A stretch of 64,000 bases of DNA from Mycolicibacterium neworleansense (GCF_001245615.1 NZ_CWKH01000003.1:1054001-1118000), one strand, 5' to 3'; counted from the stretch's first letter, positions 1 to 11,955 are shown. Numbers and translations are program-made. The notes: a model not told the origin generated them from the letters alone.

Positions 1-3000
1 TCACCGGTCAGGTCCACTCGGAGCACCAACGTGTTGACGAAGAAACCCACCAGCTCGTCCAGTGCGGGTTCACCGCGGCCGGCAGACGCGATGCCCACGG
101 CCACTTCGGTGCTCGCGCTCAGCTGTGCCATGAGTGCAGCCAGCGCTGCCTGGACCACCATGAAACTCGTCGCACCGTGTTCGCGGGCCATCCGGGCGAT
201 CTGTTGCTGCAATTCAGCCGGCCAATCCACCGTCACACTGGAGCCCTGGTAGTCGGCCACCGGCGGGTACGGCCGATCCGTCGGCAGCTCCAAGCGATCG
301 GGCAGATCGGCCAGCTCGCCCTCCCAGTAATTCAGCTGACCTGCGATCACGCTGTCGGGGTCAGATACGGACCCCAACCACTCCTGCTGCCACAACGTGT
401 AATCGGCGTACTGCACCGGCAGCGGCGCCCAATCCGGCGCCTGCCCCGCACACCGGCTGGCGTACGCCGTCGCCAGATCGACCACCAGCGGTGTCACCGA
501 CCAGCCGTCGGCGGCGATGTGGTGCACGACCGCCGCGAGCACGTGCTCGTCCTCGCTTATCCGGAAAAGTGTTGCCTTGATCGGGATCTCATGCGTGAGG
601 TCGAAACCGTGACGCGCCGTCGCGCCGATCTCCTCATCGAGCCGGCCGGCGGGCCATCCGCCGGCGTCAACGATTCGCCATCCCAGATGGGCGTGCTCCG
701 GGTCGAGAACCACCTGCTGAGGTACCCCGTCGACCGAAGTGAAGACGGTGCGGAGGCTCTCCTGCCTGCCCACCACGTCCGCCAGCGCGGCACCTAACGC
801 ATCTTCATCCAGGCGCCCAGTGAGCCGCAACGCCACGGCCATGTTGTAGATCGGCGACGGCCCTTGCAATTGCTCCAAGAACCACAACCGTTGCTGGGCA
901 TACGACAACGGGACCGTCGCCGGGCGATGCCGCGCGGTCAGCGGCGGCCGGGCCACGCCGTCCTGGTGCCGATCGAGGTAGTCGGCGAGCCCACCGACCG
1001 TGGGCGCGTCGAACAGGTAGCGGACCGGCACATCTCGGCCGAGAGCGGACTGCAGACGCGCGCAGACCCGGATGGCGATCAGCGAATCACCGCCCAGGAC
1101 GAAGAAATCGTCGTCGAGTCCCGCCCTACCAAGAGCGAGGACCTCGGTGAACACCTCCGCGACGATCTTTTCCGTGTCGGTCTGAGGAGCCCGGAATGAG
1201 GTGGCGACAAACGTGGGCTCAGGCAGGGCCTTGCGATCGATCTTGCCCGAGGAAGTCAATGGGAACTCGTCGAGCACCACGATCTGGGACGGCACCATGT
1301 ACTCGGGCAACCGCTCGGCCAGCCACTGCCGGACCGCGGTGACCTTCGAGTTGGTGTGCGGGTCGTTGGCATAGCCGCCGTGCTGACGGGAGTCCGCGAC
1401 GGGCTGGTAGAGGTCGGTGAGCGCTGGTAGCGCCTCGCCGTCGGTGGCGGCGATGAAGACGGCATCGAGTGTGCCGGGTTGCGCACCCCAGGTGACTGCG
1501 ACGTGGTAGCCGGCCGCCTCACCGAGCCGGTACACCAGTTCGGGCGTGACGACGTCCTCGGCTGCGGAATCGGCGTGCACGAGCGCCTCCACGATGGGAA
1601 GCCCGGCGCCCAAAGCTTGTTCGGTCACCACATCGGCGATCACCCCGGCACGGGGGATGCCACTGACCCGCACGGTGGACGGCTGCTGAGCCGTCAACTC
1701 GGCGTGCAGGCCACTGAGGCCCGCACAATCCGTCCACGCCCAGTTCGTGGCACTGGCGAGTGAGCACACCTGAGTAGGCGACTTGTGGACGATCACGTCG
1801 TAGCGGTATCGGCTCAGCTCGTTGTCAGCCTCACCACGCTTGACCTGAATGCCGATGCCGCCCACCGACGGGTGGTCGGCCGCCCAGGTGGTGAAAAACT
1901 CTGGGGCAAGCAGCAACTCGTGCTCGCCGAGCATTGCCCGTTGTACACGTTGCCGGATCTCGTCAGTATCGGCACCGTTCCGGCTGCGTGCCAAGGCGAT
2001 ACCGGTCTGGAAGGCCCCCTGCAGGGTGTGGTTGCGCACATCCCCGACGAACAACGTACCGCCCGGGGCCAGCAGATCCACGGCCTTGTCGATGACCTCG
2101 GCCAAATAGCCGGCACTCGGGAAGTACTGGACCACCGAGTTGATCACCACCATGTCGAACTGGTTTTGGGGCAGCCCGTCGGTGATGTGCGCCGGTCGGG
2201 TCAGCAGATGAACCCGATCTCCCCAAGGTTGGCCGGCCACTGCCGCCTGAAGCTTCTGGATGGTCGGTGCGGAAAAGTCTGTGCCCCAATACTCCACGCA
2301 TTTCGGAGCGAGCTGGGACAGCAGCAGACCTGATCCGACGCCGAGCTCGAGCACCCGCTGCGGCCGCAGCGACAGGATCCGATCCACGGTGGCCGAGCGC
2401 CACTCCTCCATCTCGTGCAGGGGAATCGGCTCGTCCGTGTAGCTGCTGTTCCAGCCACGGAAATCGTTGCCGAACTCGACCACATCCAGGTCCGCGTCAT
2501 ACAGCTCGTCGTAAATGCCTTGCCATTGGTCGACGACGTCCGCGTCGTAGTCGGCCGTACTGGTCTGCTCGAGAGCGATGTAGCCAACCAGATGGTCCAC
2601 ACCGGTGCTGCCCCGACGCAGAGCCGCGGCAGCCCGCGTGACCTGCGGGCAGGTGAGCAGGGTGTTTTCGATCTCGCCCAGTTCCAGGCGCTGCCCACGC
2701 AGCTTGATCTGGGCATCGGCGCGTCCCAGGTATTCCAGGCTGCCATTCTGGGTCCACCGCACCAGGTCACCGGTGCGATAGAGGCGGGTTCCGGGACCAC
2801 CAAAGGGGTTGGCCACGAAGCGATCCGCGGTCAGGTCGGGCCGGCCGACATACCCTCGAGCCACCGTGGGGCCGGCGAGGTACAGCTCACCCACGACACC
2901 CACCGGAGCCGGCTTCAGCCGCGCGTCGAGCACGAACGCGCAGGTGCCTGGAACCGGCGCGCCGATCCGCACTGGCTCCCCGGCCGCCAGCGCACTCCAG

Positions 3001-6000
3001 GTCGACCAGATGGTCACCTCGGTCGGTCCGTAGGCATTGAACATCCGGCGCGGTGTCTTATTTCCCTCCTCGCGTGCGGATGCAACCCACGCGGTGACCA
3101 ACTCGGCCGGGCACGCCTCACCACCGGTGACCAAGGTGTCCAGCCCGTCGATCTGAGCCGGGTCCAGCGTCGCCAACACGGTGGGGGTGATCAGCGCCGC
3201 ATCAACTCGTGGACCGGCCAGAACCTCGGCCAGTGCATCGCCGGCGTACGAATCGGGAGGTGCCACCACCAACGCCGCCCTCGAAGCCGTCGCCCACAAC
3301 CACTCGAAGACCGAGGCATCGAACGTCGGCGCAGCGACCATCAACACCCTGGATCGCGGCCCCACTCCGAGTAGATCGTGGTGCGCGGCTGCCACACCGA
3401 GCACGCCGGCGTGGCTGATCGCCACGCCTTTCGGGGTTCCGGTGGAACCTGACGTGAAGATCACGTACGCCGCGTCGTCAATACTCAACGGCGCCAGTCG
3501 ATCCGAATCCGTGACGGGATCCGCGCTGTACTCGGAGAGATCGACAACATCGAGCGGAACGACGAGGCGGCCGCCAGTCCCCTCGATCAGACCGGAGCCG
3601 CAGGTCAGTACGCAAACCGCCTCAGCGGTGTCCAGCACCGTGGAGATGCGTTCGGCCGGATGAGTCCGATCCACCGGCACGTACACCCCACCGGCCTTGA
3701 GCACCGCCCACCACGCGGTCACCAACTCGGCGGACCGGCTGATCGCCACACCCACGGCACGCTCGGGGCCCACACCCGCTTCGATCAATGCCCGAGCCAG
3801 CCGGCTGGAGACCGCATCGAGCTCCCGGTAGGTCAGCTCGCGCGCCCCGTCCACCACCGCGATGGCGTCCGGGTCAGCGGCAACTGCCGCAGCCAGCAAC
3901 TCCGGCGCCAAGCCCATCGGGGCATTTGCCTCGGCACCAGACCACCGGCACAGCACCAGATCCCGCTCATCACGATCCAGCAGGCCCACCTCGCCGACCA
4001 CCACCGACGAGTCAGCCACCACAGCCTCGATCACCCGGCCGAACCAACCCACCAACCGCTCGACGCTTGATCGGTCGTACAGGTCCGTGGCGTAGGCGAC
4101 TGTGCCTGCCGCCATCAGCGCACCCCGGTCTCCGGCCGGCGCTGCCTTCAGATCGAACAGCGCACTCGCGTCACCACTGGGCATTTCCCGCAGGTCGAAT
4201 TCGAGATCGAACCGGGCGGTGCGGATGTCGGCAGCGTCCGGCTCGACATCGAGGTCGTCGAGCTGGATCTCGGGGCGCACATTGTTCTGGAAGGCCAACG
4301 CCACCTGGAACAGTGGATGGTGTGACGTGGACCGTGTCGGGTTCAGCCTCTCCACCAAGAGTTCGAACGGCACATCCTGGTTGGCATAGGCATCGAGTGC
4401 CTTCTGCCGCACCCGGTCCAACACCTCGCTGAACCGAAGCGCAGGGTCAACACCCACCCGTAGCACCCAGGTGTTGACGAAGAAGCCGACCAGTTCGTCA
4501 AGGGCCTGATCCATGCGCCCGGCGATGGGCGTCCCCAGCGCGATGTCCTCTCCGACCCCGGCCCGGTGCAGCGCCACGGCCATCGCCGCCTGCAACACCA
4601 TCGACACCGTTGCGTTGTGTGCCGCGGCCAGGGCCTTGATTCCTGCCCAGGATTCGGGATCGATGCGCAGATCAACCGAATCGCCGCGGTAGCTCGGTGT
4701 CGGCGGGCGGGGCCGGTCCGTGGGTAGCGACACCACCTCGGGAAGGTCCGCCAATTCCCGCCGCCAGTACGTCAACTGGCTGGCGAGGACACTGTCGGGA
4801 TCAGACTCGGATCCCAGCCAATCCTGTTGCCACAATGTGTAATCGGCGTACTGAACGGGCAGCGGCGACCAGTCTGGAGCGCGGCCGAGGGTGCGCGCCC
4901 GATACGCCTCGCCCACATCCCGGGCCATAGGTGCCATCGACCAGCCGTCGAAGGCGATGTGGTGCAAGACGATTCCGAGGACGTACTGTTCGGGTCCCAC
5001 GGCATAGATCTGGGCCCGGATGGGGATCTCGGTCGCCAGATCAAACGTGTAGCCCGCCAGCGAGATCAGTTCCGGTACCAGATCGTCTTCTGCGACCTGC
5101 ACCAAAGCCGGGCCGCCGCGCCGCCACAACCCCGGCCGCGCGGGAAGTACCTTCTGCGAGGGCACACCGTCGATGTCGGGGAACACGGTGCGCAGCGCTT
5201 CGTGCCGGGTGATGACATCGTCGAGAGCTGCATCGAGGGCACCCAGGTCCAATGCGCCGTTGATCCGGAACGCGATCGGCATGTTGTACGTCGCCGCTCC
5301 GTCCTCGAACCGGTTGAGGAACCACATCCGGTTCTGCGCGTAGGACAACGGAATGAGAGGAGGTCGTTCGCCCGCCACCAACGGCGCACGCCTGTCGGAT
5401 CCCTCGCCGAGACGCGGAGCCAGCTGCGCGACTGTCGGTGCGTCGAACAGTGTGCGCACCGACAGTCCGGCATCCAAGGTCGTGTTGACCGCGGCGACAA
5501 CCCGCATCGCGAGGATGCTGTCGCCGCCGAGGTCGAAGAAGGAGTCATCGACCCCGACCCGGGGCAGGCTCAGCACCTGGGCGTAGATGCCGGCCAGGAT
5601 TTCCTCGGTCGCCGTACTCGGAGCCCGGTACCGATCGGTGCCGGCATACTCCGGTGCCGGCAAAGCGCGCTTGTCGAGCTTGCCGTTGACCGTCAACGGC
5701 AACACCTCAAGGGCCACGATCGCCGCGGGCACCATGTAAGCCGGCAACCGCTGTGAAAGCTGCGCCCGAACCTTGACCGGATCAACCGTGCCGGTGATGT
5801 AACCGACCAAACGCTTATCGCCGGGCTGATCCTCACGGGCGATCACCACCGCCTGCTGCACACCCTCCACATCAGCCAACGCCGACTGGATCTCACCCAA
5901 CTCAATGCGATAGCCACGGATCTTGACCTGATCATCAGCCCGCCCGGCATACCGCAACTGCCCATCGGGACCCCACGACACCAAATCCCCAGTCCGATAC

Positions 6001-8471
6001 ATCCGGGCACCCGCCGCCCCAAACGGGCACGGCACAAACCGAGAAGCCGTCAACCCCGCCCGGTTCACATACCCCACACCGACACCACGGCCGGCCACAT
6101 ACAACTCACCCACCACACCCGCAGGAACCGGACGCAACCACCGATCCAAAACAAACAACCCCGCACCCGGCACCGGCACACCAATCGGCACCACACCCGA
6201 CCCAGCGCTCATAGGCTTGCTGATCGTGGCATACACCGTCGTCTCCGTCGGGCCGTAACCATTGATCATCACCCGACCCGGCGCCCACCGATCCACCACA
6301 TCCGGCGGACACGCCTCAGCCGCGACCATCAACGCCGACACCGACCCCAACCGGTCCGGATCCAAAACACCCACCGCCGAAGGGGTTTGACTCAACACCG
6401 TCACACCCTCAGCAACCACCAACTCCTGCAAATCCTGCGGCGAGCGCGTCACCGCCTCGGGCACCACCACCAGGCGCCCACCATGCAGCAGCGCACCCCA
6501 GATCTCCCACACCGAATAATCGAACGCCAACGACGAACACGCCGCCCACACCTGCGCCGGCCCCAACTCGAAACCGACATCCATACCGTCAAACAACCGC
6601 GTCACGTTCTGATGCGTAACCGCAACACCTTTCGGCACACCCGTCGTACCCGACGTATAAATAATGTGCGCCACATCATCGGCAGCAGGCACCGCCAACA
6701 CACCACACGACGCCGCATCGATACAGGGATCAGCCACATCCAACACCGGCACACCGCAACTGCCGACCCGCTCAGCCAACTCAGCCGTAGTCACCACCAC
6801 CACCGGCCCGGCATCACCAAGCATGAACTGCACCCGCGCATCCGGCACCACCGGATCCATCGGCAGATACGCCGCACCCGACTTCAACACACCCAAAATC
6901 GCAACAACCGCATCAGCCGACCGGCCCATCAACAAACCCACACACGCACCCGGACGAGCACCCAACCCAACCAGCACATGCGCCAACCGATTCGACGCCT
7001 CATCAAGCTCGCGATAGGTCAACGACCGACCCTCAAAAGTCACCGCCACCGCATCAGGAGCACACCCCACCTGAGCCGCAAACAACACCGGAATCGACGA
7101 CTCCACCACCGAGCACGTCAACACCGCCCGATGACCCACCTCATCCAGCCGCGCACAATCAGCAGCATCAAGCAACCCCACCGACGACAACCGCTGACCC
7201 GCATCAGCCGTCATCGCCACCAAGACTCGCTGCAACCGCTGCGCCAGATCCTCGACACCGAAACTGGAGAATGGTTGGCCCGTGCCCATCGTGCTGAGAA
7301 GCAGTTCATCTCCGGCACTGGAGAAGACGAGGCCAAAGCCTCCCACAACGCCGGCGTTGGTCAACGACGCCGTGGCCTTCGCGCCGCCGAAATCCAGGGT
7401 GAAGCTAGACGGCAGGAAATTGAGGCTCACCCGATTCGCCATCTGGCCCGCCGCTCGCGGGTTGACCTTGCGCTCCAGCGAGAGGACCGGGAACCGCTGA
7501 TGCTTGAGGGCTTCCTGTATCCGGCGCTCGACATCGTCGATGAATTCGGCGATCGATGACGAGGGCGAAACCTTCAACACGAGCGGCACCACCCCGGCCA
7601 CCATGCCGGGCAGCGTCCGCGACTCGGGGCTTACGCGACGGCTGACCGGGAAGTCGAGCACCACGTCTTCACCCTCAGCACACCACCCGTGCACGAGCAA
7701 CGCACATGCCGCGGTGATCACCGATGAACGAGGTACATTCTTCGACCGGGCCAGCAAGTCGACTCGGCGGAGTACTTCCGAGTCCAATTGAACTGGGGCA
7801 GAAGGCCAATGCATCTCCTGCGTATCGACGGATTCCGTCGGCCAAGAGTCCGGGCCGACTTCCGGCGGGAGGTTCCTGTTCCAATACTCTTCGTCGTCGA
7901 GGTACTCGTCGGACGCTTCGTACTTCGACTCGTTGTCGATCAAATCCGCCAGCGATCCGAAGATCGCCGGGGGCACGGGCCCGCCAGATGAGACCGCCGA
8001 ATACACCGATGCCAGCCGCGAACCGACCAGTGCAATGCCGGTCCCGTCGAGCACGATGTGGTGACACCCGGCAATCAGGAAGTGCTCATCGTCCCGCGTC
8101 TGGAACAGTGCGAACCTGAACAGCGGACCGGTGAAGGACATCGGCGTGCGCTGGATCGACGCTGCCATGTCGCGGGCTTCCTGCACAGGGTCGGATGCGC
8201 TACGCAGGTCGAAGAAGGCCACGTCCACTTCGGGGTAGTCGACCGCCTTCTGGAAGACCTGTCCGTCCACCTCGAAGAAGGTGGCCCTGACCGGTTCGGC
8301 CTCTCGCACCACCCGGCGGATCGTCCATTCAAGGGCGTCACGGTCGAGTGTGCCCGCGATTCTCACGAATAGACCGAGTAACCACTCTGTGCCGGATCCA
8401 GCCACGTCGTGCGCGAGCCAGATATCGAGCTGCGCGCGTGTTACCGGCAGCGACTGTTCATCAAGCTGCAT
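1..8471 (-). CDS. Nonribosomal peptide synthetase, N-terminal part (C-A-T-C-A[MT]-T-C...), 3' end outside window
   Basis: One open frame runs from an ATG at 8471 (preceded by GGGAGAG) to the left edge, about 2823 residues. Module 1: condensation domain (HHIVLDG at residues 137-143), adenylation domain about 440-930 ([24 protein letters not shown]), carrier Ser 985 in LGGDS. Module 2: condensation (HHIAFDG near 1170), adenylation domain ([18 protein letters not shown]) with a SAM methyltransferase (LELGVGSG near 2038) inserted between its A8 and A10 motifs, carrier Ser 2463. A third condensation domain (HHIAADG near 2650) is cut by the window. Carrier serines falling in frame show there is no frameshift. 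A leading C domain suggests N-acylation by a fatty acid, and the inserted methyltransferase suggests N-methylation of residue 2. There is no epimerase after module 1. Tentative specificity codes are DYWSMAGVY and DAFLVGAIW; I cannot assign substrates. Likely co-transcribed with the MbtH-like gene 45 bp upstream. Confidence 0.95.
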   Translation of the reverse strand, partial: MQLDEQSLPVTRAQLDIWLAHDVAGSGTEWLLGLFVRIAGTLDRDALEWTIRRVVREAEPVRATFFEVDGQVFQKAVDYPEVDVAFFDLRSASDPVQEARDMAASIQRTPMSFTGPLFRFALFQTRDDEHFLIAGCHHIVLDGTGIALVGSRLASVYSAVSSGGPVPPAIFGSLADLIDNESKYEASDEYLDDEEYWNRNLPPEVGPDSWPTESVDTQEMHWPSAPVQLDSEVLRRVDLLARSKNVPRSSVITAACALLVHGWCAEGEDVVLDFPVSRRVSPESRTLPGMVAGVVPLVLKVSPSSSIAEFIDDVERRIQEALKHQRFPVLSLERKVNPRAAGQMANRVSLNFLPSSFTLDFGGAKATASLTNAGVVGGFGLVFSSAGDELLLSTMGTGQPFSSFGVEDLAQRLQRVLVAMTADAGQRLSSVGLLDAADCARLDEVGHRAVLTCSVVESSIPVLFAAQVGCAPDAVAVTFEGRSLTYRELDEASNRLAHVLVGLGARPGACVGLLMGRSADAVVAILGVLKSGAAYLPMDPVVPDARVQFMLGDAGPVVVVTTAELAERVGSCGVPVLDVADPCIDAASCGVLAVPAADDVAHIIYTSGTTGVPKGVAVTHQNVTRLFDGMDVGFELGPAQVWAACSSLAFDYSVWEIWGALLHGGRLVVVPEAVTRSPQDLQELVVAEGVTVLSQTPSAVGVLDPDRLGSVSALMVAAEACPPDVVDRWAPGRVMINGYGPTETTVYATISKPMSAGSGVVPIGVPVPGAGLFVLDRWLRPVPAGVVGELYVAGRGVGVGYVNRAGLTASRFVPCPFGAAGARMYRTGDLVSWGPDGQLRYAGRADDQVKIRGYRIELGEIQSALADVEGVQQAVVIAREDQPGDKRLVGYITGTVDPVKVRAQLSQRLPAYMVPAAIVALEVLPLTVNGKLDKRALPAPEYAGTDRYRAPSTATEEILAGIYAQVLSLPRVGVDDSFFDLGGDSILAMRVVAAVNTTLDAGLSVRTLFDAPTVAQLAPRLGEGSDRRAPLVAGERPPLIPLSYAQNRMWFLNRFEDGAATYNMPIAFRINGALDLGALDAALDDVITRHEALRTVFPDIDGVPSQKVLPARPGLWRRGGPALVQVAEDDLVPELISLAGYTFDLATEIPIRAQIYAVGPEQYVLGIVLHHIAFDGWSMAPMARDVGEAYRARTLGRAPDWSPLPVQYADYTLWQQDWLGSESDPDSVLASQLTYWRRELADLPEVVSLPTDRPRPPTPSYRGDSVDLRIDPESWAGIKALAAAHNATVSMVLQAAMAVALHRAGVGEDIALGTPIAGRMDQALDELVGFFVNTWVLRVGVDPALRFSEVLDRVRQKALDAYANQDVPFELLVERLNPTRSTSHHPLFQVALAFQNNVRPEIQLDDLDVEPDAADIRTARFDLEFDLREMPSGDASALFDLKAAPAGDRGALMAAGTVAYATDLYDRSSVERLVGWFGRVIEAVVADSSVVVGEVGLLDRDERDLVLCRWSGAEANAPMGLAPELLAAAVAADPDAIAVVDGARELTYRELDAVSSRLARALIEAGVGPERAVGVAISRSAELVTAWWAVLKAGGVYVPVDRTHPAERISTVLDTAEAVCVLTCGSGLIEGTGGRLVVPLDVVDLSEYSADPVTDSDRLAPLSIDDAAYVIFTSGSTGTPKGVAISHAGVLGVAAAHHDLLGVGPRSRVLMVAAPTFDASVFEWLWATASRAALVVAPPDSYAGDALAEVLAGPRVDAALITPTVLATLDPAQIDGLDTLVTGGEACPAELVTAWVASAREEGNKTPRRMFNAYGPTEVTIWSTWSALAAGEPVRIGAPVPGTCAFVLDARLKPAPVGVVGELYLAGPTVARGYVGRPDLTADRFVANPFGGPGTRLYRTGDLVRWTQNGSLEYLGRADAQIKLRGQRLELGEIENTLLTCPQVTRAAAALRRGSTGVDHLVGYIALEQTSTADYDADVVDQWQGIYDELYDADLDVVEFGNDFRGWNSSYTDEPIPLHEMEEWRSATVDRILSLRPQRVLELGVGSGLLLSQLAPKCVEYWGTDFSAPTIQKLQAAVAGQPWGDRVHLLTRPAHITDGLPQNQFDMVVINSVVQYFPSAGYLAEVIDKAVDLLAPGGTLFVGDVRNHTLQGAFQTGIALARSRNGADTDEIRQRVQRAMLGEHELLLAPEFFTTWAADHPSVGGIGIQVKRGEADNELSRYRYDVIVHKSPTQVCSLASATNWAWTDCAGLSGLHAELTAQQPSTVRVSGIPRAGVIADVVTEQALGAGLPIVEALVHADSAAEDVVTPELVYRLGEAAGYHVAVTWGAQPGTLDAVFIAATDGEALPALTDLYQPVADSRQHGGYANDPHTNSKVTAVRQWLAERLPEYMVPSQIVVLDEFPLTSSGKIDRKALPEPTFVATSFRAPQTDTEKIVAEVFTEVLALGRAGLDDDFFVLGGDSLIAIRVCARLQSALGRDVPVRYLFDAPTVGGLADYLDRHQDGVARPPLTARHRPATVPLSYAQQRLWFLEQLQGPSPIYNMAVALRLTGRLDEDALGAALADVVGRQESLRTVFTSVDGVPQQVVLDPEHAHLGWRIVDAGGWPAGRLDEEIGATARHGFDLTHEIPIKATLFRISEDEHVLAAVVHHIAADGWSVTPLVVDLATAYASRCAGQAPDWAPLPVQYADYTLWQQEWLGSVSDPDSVIAGQLNYWEGELADLPDRLELPTDRPYPPVADYQGSSVTVDWPAELQQQIARMAREHGATSFMVVQAALAALMAQLSASTEVAVGIASAGRGEPALDELVGFFVNTLVLRVDLTG

Positions 8472-8516
8472 CGGACTCTCCCACTGCAGTTTTTCGCCCC
8501 CCGAGCCTTCTGTGCG

Positions 8517-8732
8517 TCAGAGCCCCGCCAGCCTGTCGCGAAGACTCTTCGGCCGGATGTCCGGCCAGTTCTGCTCGATGTAGTCCAAACAGGACGCTCG
8601 ATCCGCTTCGCCGTACACGACTTTCCACCCGGCAGGGATGTCAGCGAATGTTGGCCACAGACTGTGTTGCTCCTCGTCATTGACCAAGACGCGAAAGGTG
8701 CCATTGTCGTCGTCGAACGGGTTGATGCTCAC
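8517..8732 (-). CDS. MbtH-like protein
   Basis: 71 residues, the normal size for the family. It has the family's hallmarks: the NDEEQHSLWP segment, PAGWKVVYG, and a C-terminal DIRP followed by a short tail. MbtH-like proteins bind adenylation domains and are needed for their solubility or activity, and they usually sit beside the NRPS they serve. The GTG start at 8732 has a strong ribosome site (GGGGAGGA) five bases upstream. The NRPS begins 45 bp downstream on the same strand, so this is almost certainly its dedicated partner. It need not be the mycobactin MbtH itself. Confidence 0.95.
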   Translation of the reverse strand: MSINPFDDDNGTFRVLVNDEEQHSLWPTFADIPAGWKVVYGEADRASCLDYIEQNWPDIRPKSLRDRLAGL

Positions 8733-9879
8733 TTGGTCCTCCCCATCGGTGAGCCGACCAGTGAAAATCGTTCAACAAGCCCGGGCGCGGCCATCTAGCC
8801 CCGCCCGTCGCTTCGCGATGCCTGTTTCCTGTGGCCCACTCCAGCTATGACGTACTCGTTGCAGGGCGTCAGCATATCCACTTATCTTGACGAGAGTGCA
8901 GAAATTAGGAATCAAAGAATTTTCCGTTGCTGCACTGAGCATATTTGCCTTCAAGTTCCACTTGCGTACCAGCATTGGGCAAATGCCTCTCAGGGTTCCT
9001 CCAGGTTGACCTTCAGCGTGTGAGCTCAGCCGCTTGGCCTGCGGGGAGTATGTGGACCGTCCAATTCGAGGGCCCAGGAGCCGCGGCGGGAACAAGAATC
9101 CGCCGCCCCGGCACTCCCCGAAGCCGGGTAACAACTCGCCCCGCGCTGAGCGTTTGTCGCGCAAACGGAGAAACGGCGTCCGACGACGTGCCGCGCAGCG
9201 AGGCGAATACCGCCCGGCGATGCAGCGCCCGCAGCGGCGCCGGCCAGACACAAAACGCCATGGTTCTCGGCCCAATGACCAGCAATTGCGCGGTTTGAGC
9301 CGCCATCGGTCGTCGGTCATCTCCTCGGCGCAACGGGCCGTCTGACCAAGTAACGCACCTGCGTCACGCAGGCCCTGGCGAGCCGGCAGACGAGCACACA
9401 GGGCTAACCCAGGCATGTCGCTGGAGGCCCACGACGACACGCCCGGCGTCAGCGACTCGCCCAGACGCCTCACCCATGAATACGACAACGACACGCACGT
9501 AGTTCATTTCAGCGAAGCGAACAATCGAGGCGTCGAACCCAACGAACGTGCCGGAGCCCGGTAGACAGCGGTACCGCTTGAGGACCTCGAACTGGTAGCA
9601 AACTTTTCCGCAACCGACGCGCCACTCAATGCGGCAATATAAAGCTTGACGGCGAAGCGGATTGAGTTAGCCAGACCAAACTCACATGATCTTGAATTGT
9701 CAAAATCAAGATCGATTGAATTGAATTTGCGAACGCAAACAAATACGAAGTTCGCAGAGAGCCGGTGAAGCACTTTTTACTACGCGGGATGCCGAAATAG
9801 CAAACGACCGGCGGTCAAACAGATCCGCGCAACTGATTAGCCAAGCGAAAGACATCGGCGATTGGGCGCCCAGAAACAC
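8733..9879. other. Long gene-poor region between recQ and the NRPS operon, with an AT-rich dyad segment
   Basis: No open frame here has mycobacterial-looking protein content that I can support. It should contain the promoter of the mbtH-NRPS operon, which is read leftwards from 8732. From about 9590 to 9830 the DNA becomes distinctly AT-rich for this genome and holds inverted repeats: GATCTTGA (9688-9695) with TCAAGATC (9706-9713), and TTTGCG (9726-9731) with CGCAAA (9734-9739). This could be an operator or a binding region for the AT-preferring silencer Lsr2, which is inference. Another AT-rich patch lies at about 8880-8960. A 49-codon frame on the plus strand (9415-9564) is noted but not called. 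Confidence 0.6.
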
Positions 9880-11955
9880 TCAACTGACGGTTGCCAAGAG
9901 CAAGGGCAATACCTCGGACGCTCCCGCCTCGCGAAGGAGTCGGCTGGCCATCGTCATCGTCCATCCGGTGTCGGTCATGTCGTCGACGAGCAGTACCGGT
10001 CCACTGACATCGACCTGCGGGCGTTCCCACGCGCCGTTCAGGGCAGCCACGCGATACGCCGAATTCGCCGCCGTCACGGGGCGGTGCTGCGCGGCGTAGG
10101 CCAGGACCCCCAGATTCGTCAGGCGCCCGATCTGTGCCAGCCGCTGCACGGTGGAGGAGATCAACGCCGGGCGCGTCTGGGAGTCCAGCCCCATCACCGC
10201 AACCGGCCTTCGGTCCCAATCCCACGCCTTGAGTACCTCGACAGCCGCGGCCACCACGTCGTCAGGGACCTCGCCGTCCGGCTCGGCCAACAGTCGCCGT
10301 AGCCGCGCTCCCCAGCCGAGATCGGTGAGTCTGCCGATCGCCCGGCCCGGCGCCGCCCCTTCGGCGATCCGGCCCGACAGCGACACGCCCAGTGCGGCCA
10401 GCCCCGACGGCCACTGCTTGCGCGGGGCCACCAGGACACCGGGCCGAGACAACCGCTGCGCAGTGTCGGTGAGGATGTCCTGGGCCACAGCGGCCTCATA
10501 GCGCCGCCCAGTGCAGTTGTCGCACCGCCCACACCGCGCATCCGGTGACAGGTCGGGATCGTCGAGCTGACCGCGCAGGAACGCCATGCGGCAGCCGTCT
10601 GTGGCCTGATAATCCAGCATCGCCTGTTGCTCCCGGCGCCGCGCCTCGTCCAGCGCCTGATAGCGGGCCTCGTCATAGCTCCAGGACACCCCGGTGCCGA
10701 TCCAGCCGCCCTTCACCCGGCGGACCGCACCGTCGACGTCGAGCACCTTGAGCACCATCTCCAGGCGAGACCGGTTGAGATCCACCAGGGGCTCGAGCGC
10801 CTGCGTGGATTGCGCACGGTCGGTCTCCAGTGCTCCGATGACCCTGCGAACCATGGATTCCGACGGGAACGCCACCGACGCGAAGTACCGCCAGACTTCC
10901 TGGTCCTCGGTGCCCGGCAGCAGGATCACCTCGGCGCTGTCGGTCGCGCGTCCGGCGCGACCCACCTGCTGGTAGTAGGCGATCGGTGACGACGGTGCTC
11001 CCAGGTGCACGACGAACCCGAGGTCGGGTTTGTCGAAACCCATCCCCAACGCCGATGTCGCCACCAGCGCCTTGACCCGGTTGTCGAGCAGGTCGGCTTC
11101 CAGTTGTTCACGTTCGCCTGCGTCGGTGGACCCGGTGTAGGCGGCCACCTTGTGACCGCGTTCGGCGAGAAGCGCGGCCACGTCATGAGCCTGAGCGACC
11201 GTGAGTGTGTAGATGATGCCCGAGCCGGGCAGGGAATCCAGCTGTGCCGCAATCCAGGCGGCGCGCTGGGCAGGGGTGCCGACCTGCACCACCGACAGCC
11301 GCAACGACTCCCGGTCCAGGCCACCGCGCAGCACCAGGGTATCCGAGCCACCGACGCCCAGCTGGGCCGCGACGTCACCGACCACCCGGTCGTTGGCGGT
11401 CGCGGTCGTCGCGAGAACCGGTACCTGCGAACCCAATTCACCGATCAAGGTACGAATGCGGCGGTAGTCCGGCCGGAAGTCATGTCCCCAGTCCGAGACG
11501 CAGTGGGCCTCGTCGACCACCACCAGACCCGCATCCGACGCCAGCGCCGGCAACACGTTGTCGCGAAAGTCCGGGTTGTTCAGGCGCTCGGGGCTGACCA
11601 ACAGCACATCTAGTTCTCCGTCGGCTACCTGCCGGTGGATCGCGTCCCATTCGGTGACATTGCCGGAGTTGATCGTGGCGGCCCGCACCCCGGCCCGATC
11701 AGCAGCGGCCACCTGGTTGCGCATCAACGCCAGAAGCGGAGAGACGATGACCGTCGGCCCCCGACCCGAGGCACGCAGCAGTTTGGCCGCGATGAAGTAC
11801 ACCGCGGACTTGCCCCACCCGGTGCGCTGCACCACCAGTGCGCGGCGCCGCTGCACCACCAGGGCCTCGATGGCAGCCCACTGGTCATCGCGCAGGACCG
11901 CGGTAGGACCGGCCAGTTGCTCGAGGATCGACTGGGCCTGCTCGCGGGTTGCCAT
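9880..11955 (-). CDS. recQ: RecQ-family ATP-dependent DNA helicase with C-terminal phosphoribosyltransferase-like motif
   Basis: 691 residues from ATG 11955; an upstream in-frame start at 12000 would add 15 unlikely residues. N-terminal superfamily 2 helicase core: Walker A TGWGKS (45-50), DEAH (148-151) in VVDEAHCVSDWGHDF, and motif VI QQVGRAGRA. A zinc-binding Cys cluster (C...CGRCDNC) typical of RecQ follows. The C-terminus carries VLLVDDMTDTGWT (654-666), the PRPP-binding signature of type I phosphoribosyltransferases, in place of an obvious HRDC domain. Role: 3'-5' DNA unwinding in repair or recombination; the role of the C-terminal domain is unknown. A bidirectional-type hairpin separates it from the hsa operon upstream. 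Confidence 0.9.
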   Translation of the reverse strand: MATREQAQSILEQLAGPTAVLRDDQWAAIEALVVQRRRALVVQRTGWGKSAVYFIAAKLLRASGRGPTVIVSPLLALMRNQVAAADRAGVRAATINSGNVTEWDAIHRQVADGELDVLLVSPERLNNPDFRDNVLPALASDAGLVVVDEAHCVSDWGHDFRPDYRRIRTLIGELGSQVPVLATTATANDRVVGDVAAQLGVGGSDTLVLRGGLDRESLRLSVVQVGTPAQRAAWIAAQLDSLPGSGIIYTLTVAQAHDVAALLAERGHKVAAYTGSTDAGEREQLEADLLDNRVKALVATSALGMGFDKPDLGFVVHLGAPSSPIAYYQQVGRAGRATDSAEVILLPGTEDQEVWRYFASVAFPSESMVRRVIGALETDRAQSTQALEPLVDLNRSRLEMVLKVLDVDGAVRRVKGGWIGTGVSWSYDEARYQALDEARRREQQAMLDYQATDGCRMAFLRGQLDDPDLSPDARCGRCDNCTGRRYEAAVAQDILTDTAQRLSRPGVLVAPRKQWPSGLAALGVSLSGRIAEGAAPGRAIGRLTDLGWGARLRRLLAEPDGEVPDDVVAAAVEVLKAWDWDRRPVAVMGLDSQTRPALISSTVQRLAQIGRLTNLGVLAYAAQHRPVTAANSAYRVAALNGAWERPQVDVSGPVLLVDDMTDTGWTMTMASRLLREAGASEVLPLLLATVS

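Noticed and set aside
1..8471. Identity of the NRPS as glycopeptidolipid synthetase Mps1
   Set aside because: MbtH next to a large NRPS fits, but there is no epimerisation domain after module 1 and module 2 has an inserted methyltransferase, neither of which fits the glycopeptidolipid core.
8772..9494. 240-codon minus-strand open frame in the gap upstream of mbtH
   Set aside because: Composition is Arg/Cys/Ser-rich with no domain pattern, overlapping other equally long frames in the same GC-rich DNA; it looks like a random frame.
9504..9773. 89-codon minus-strand frame over the AT-rich segment
   Set aside because: Spans the dyads and AT-rich DNA, no ribosome site or recognisable motif.
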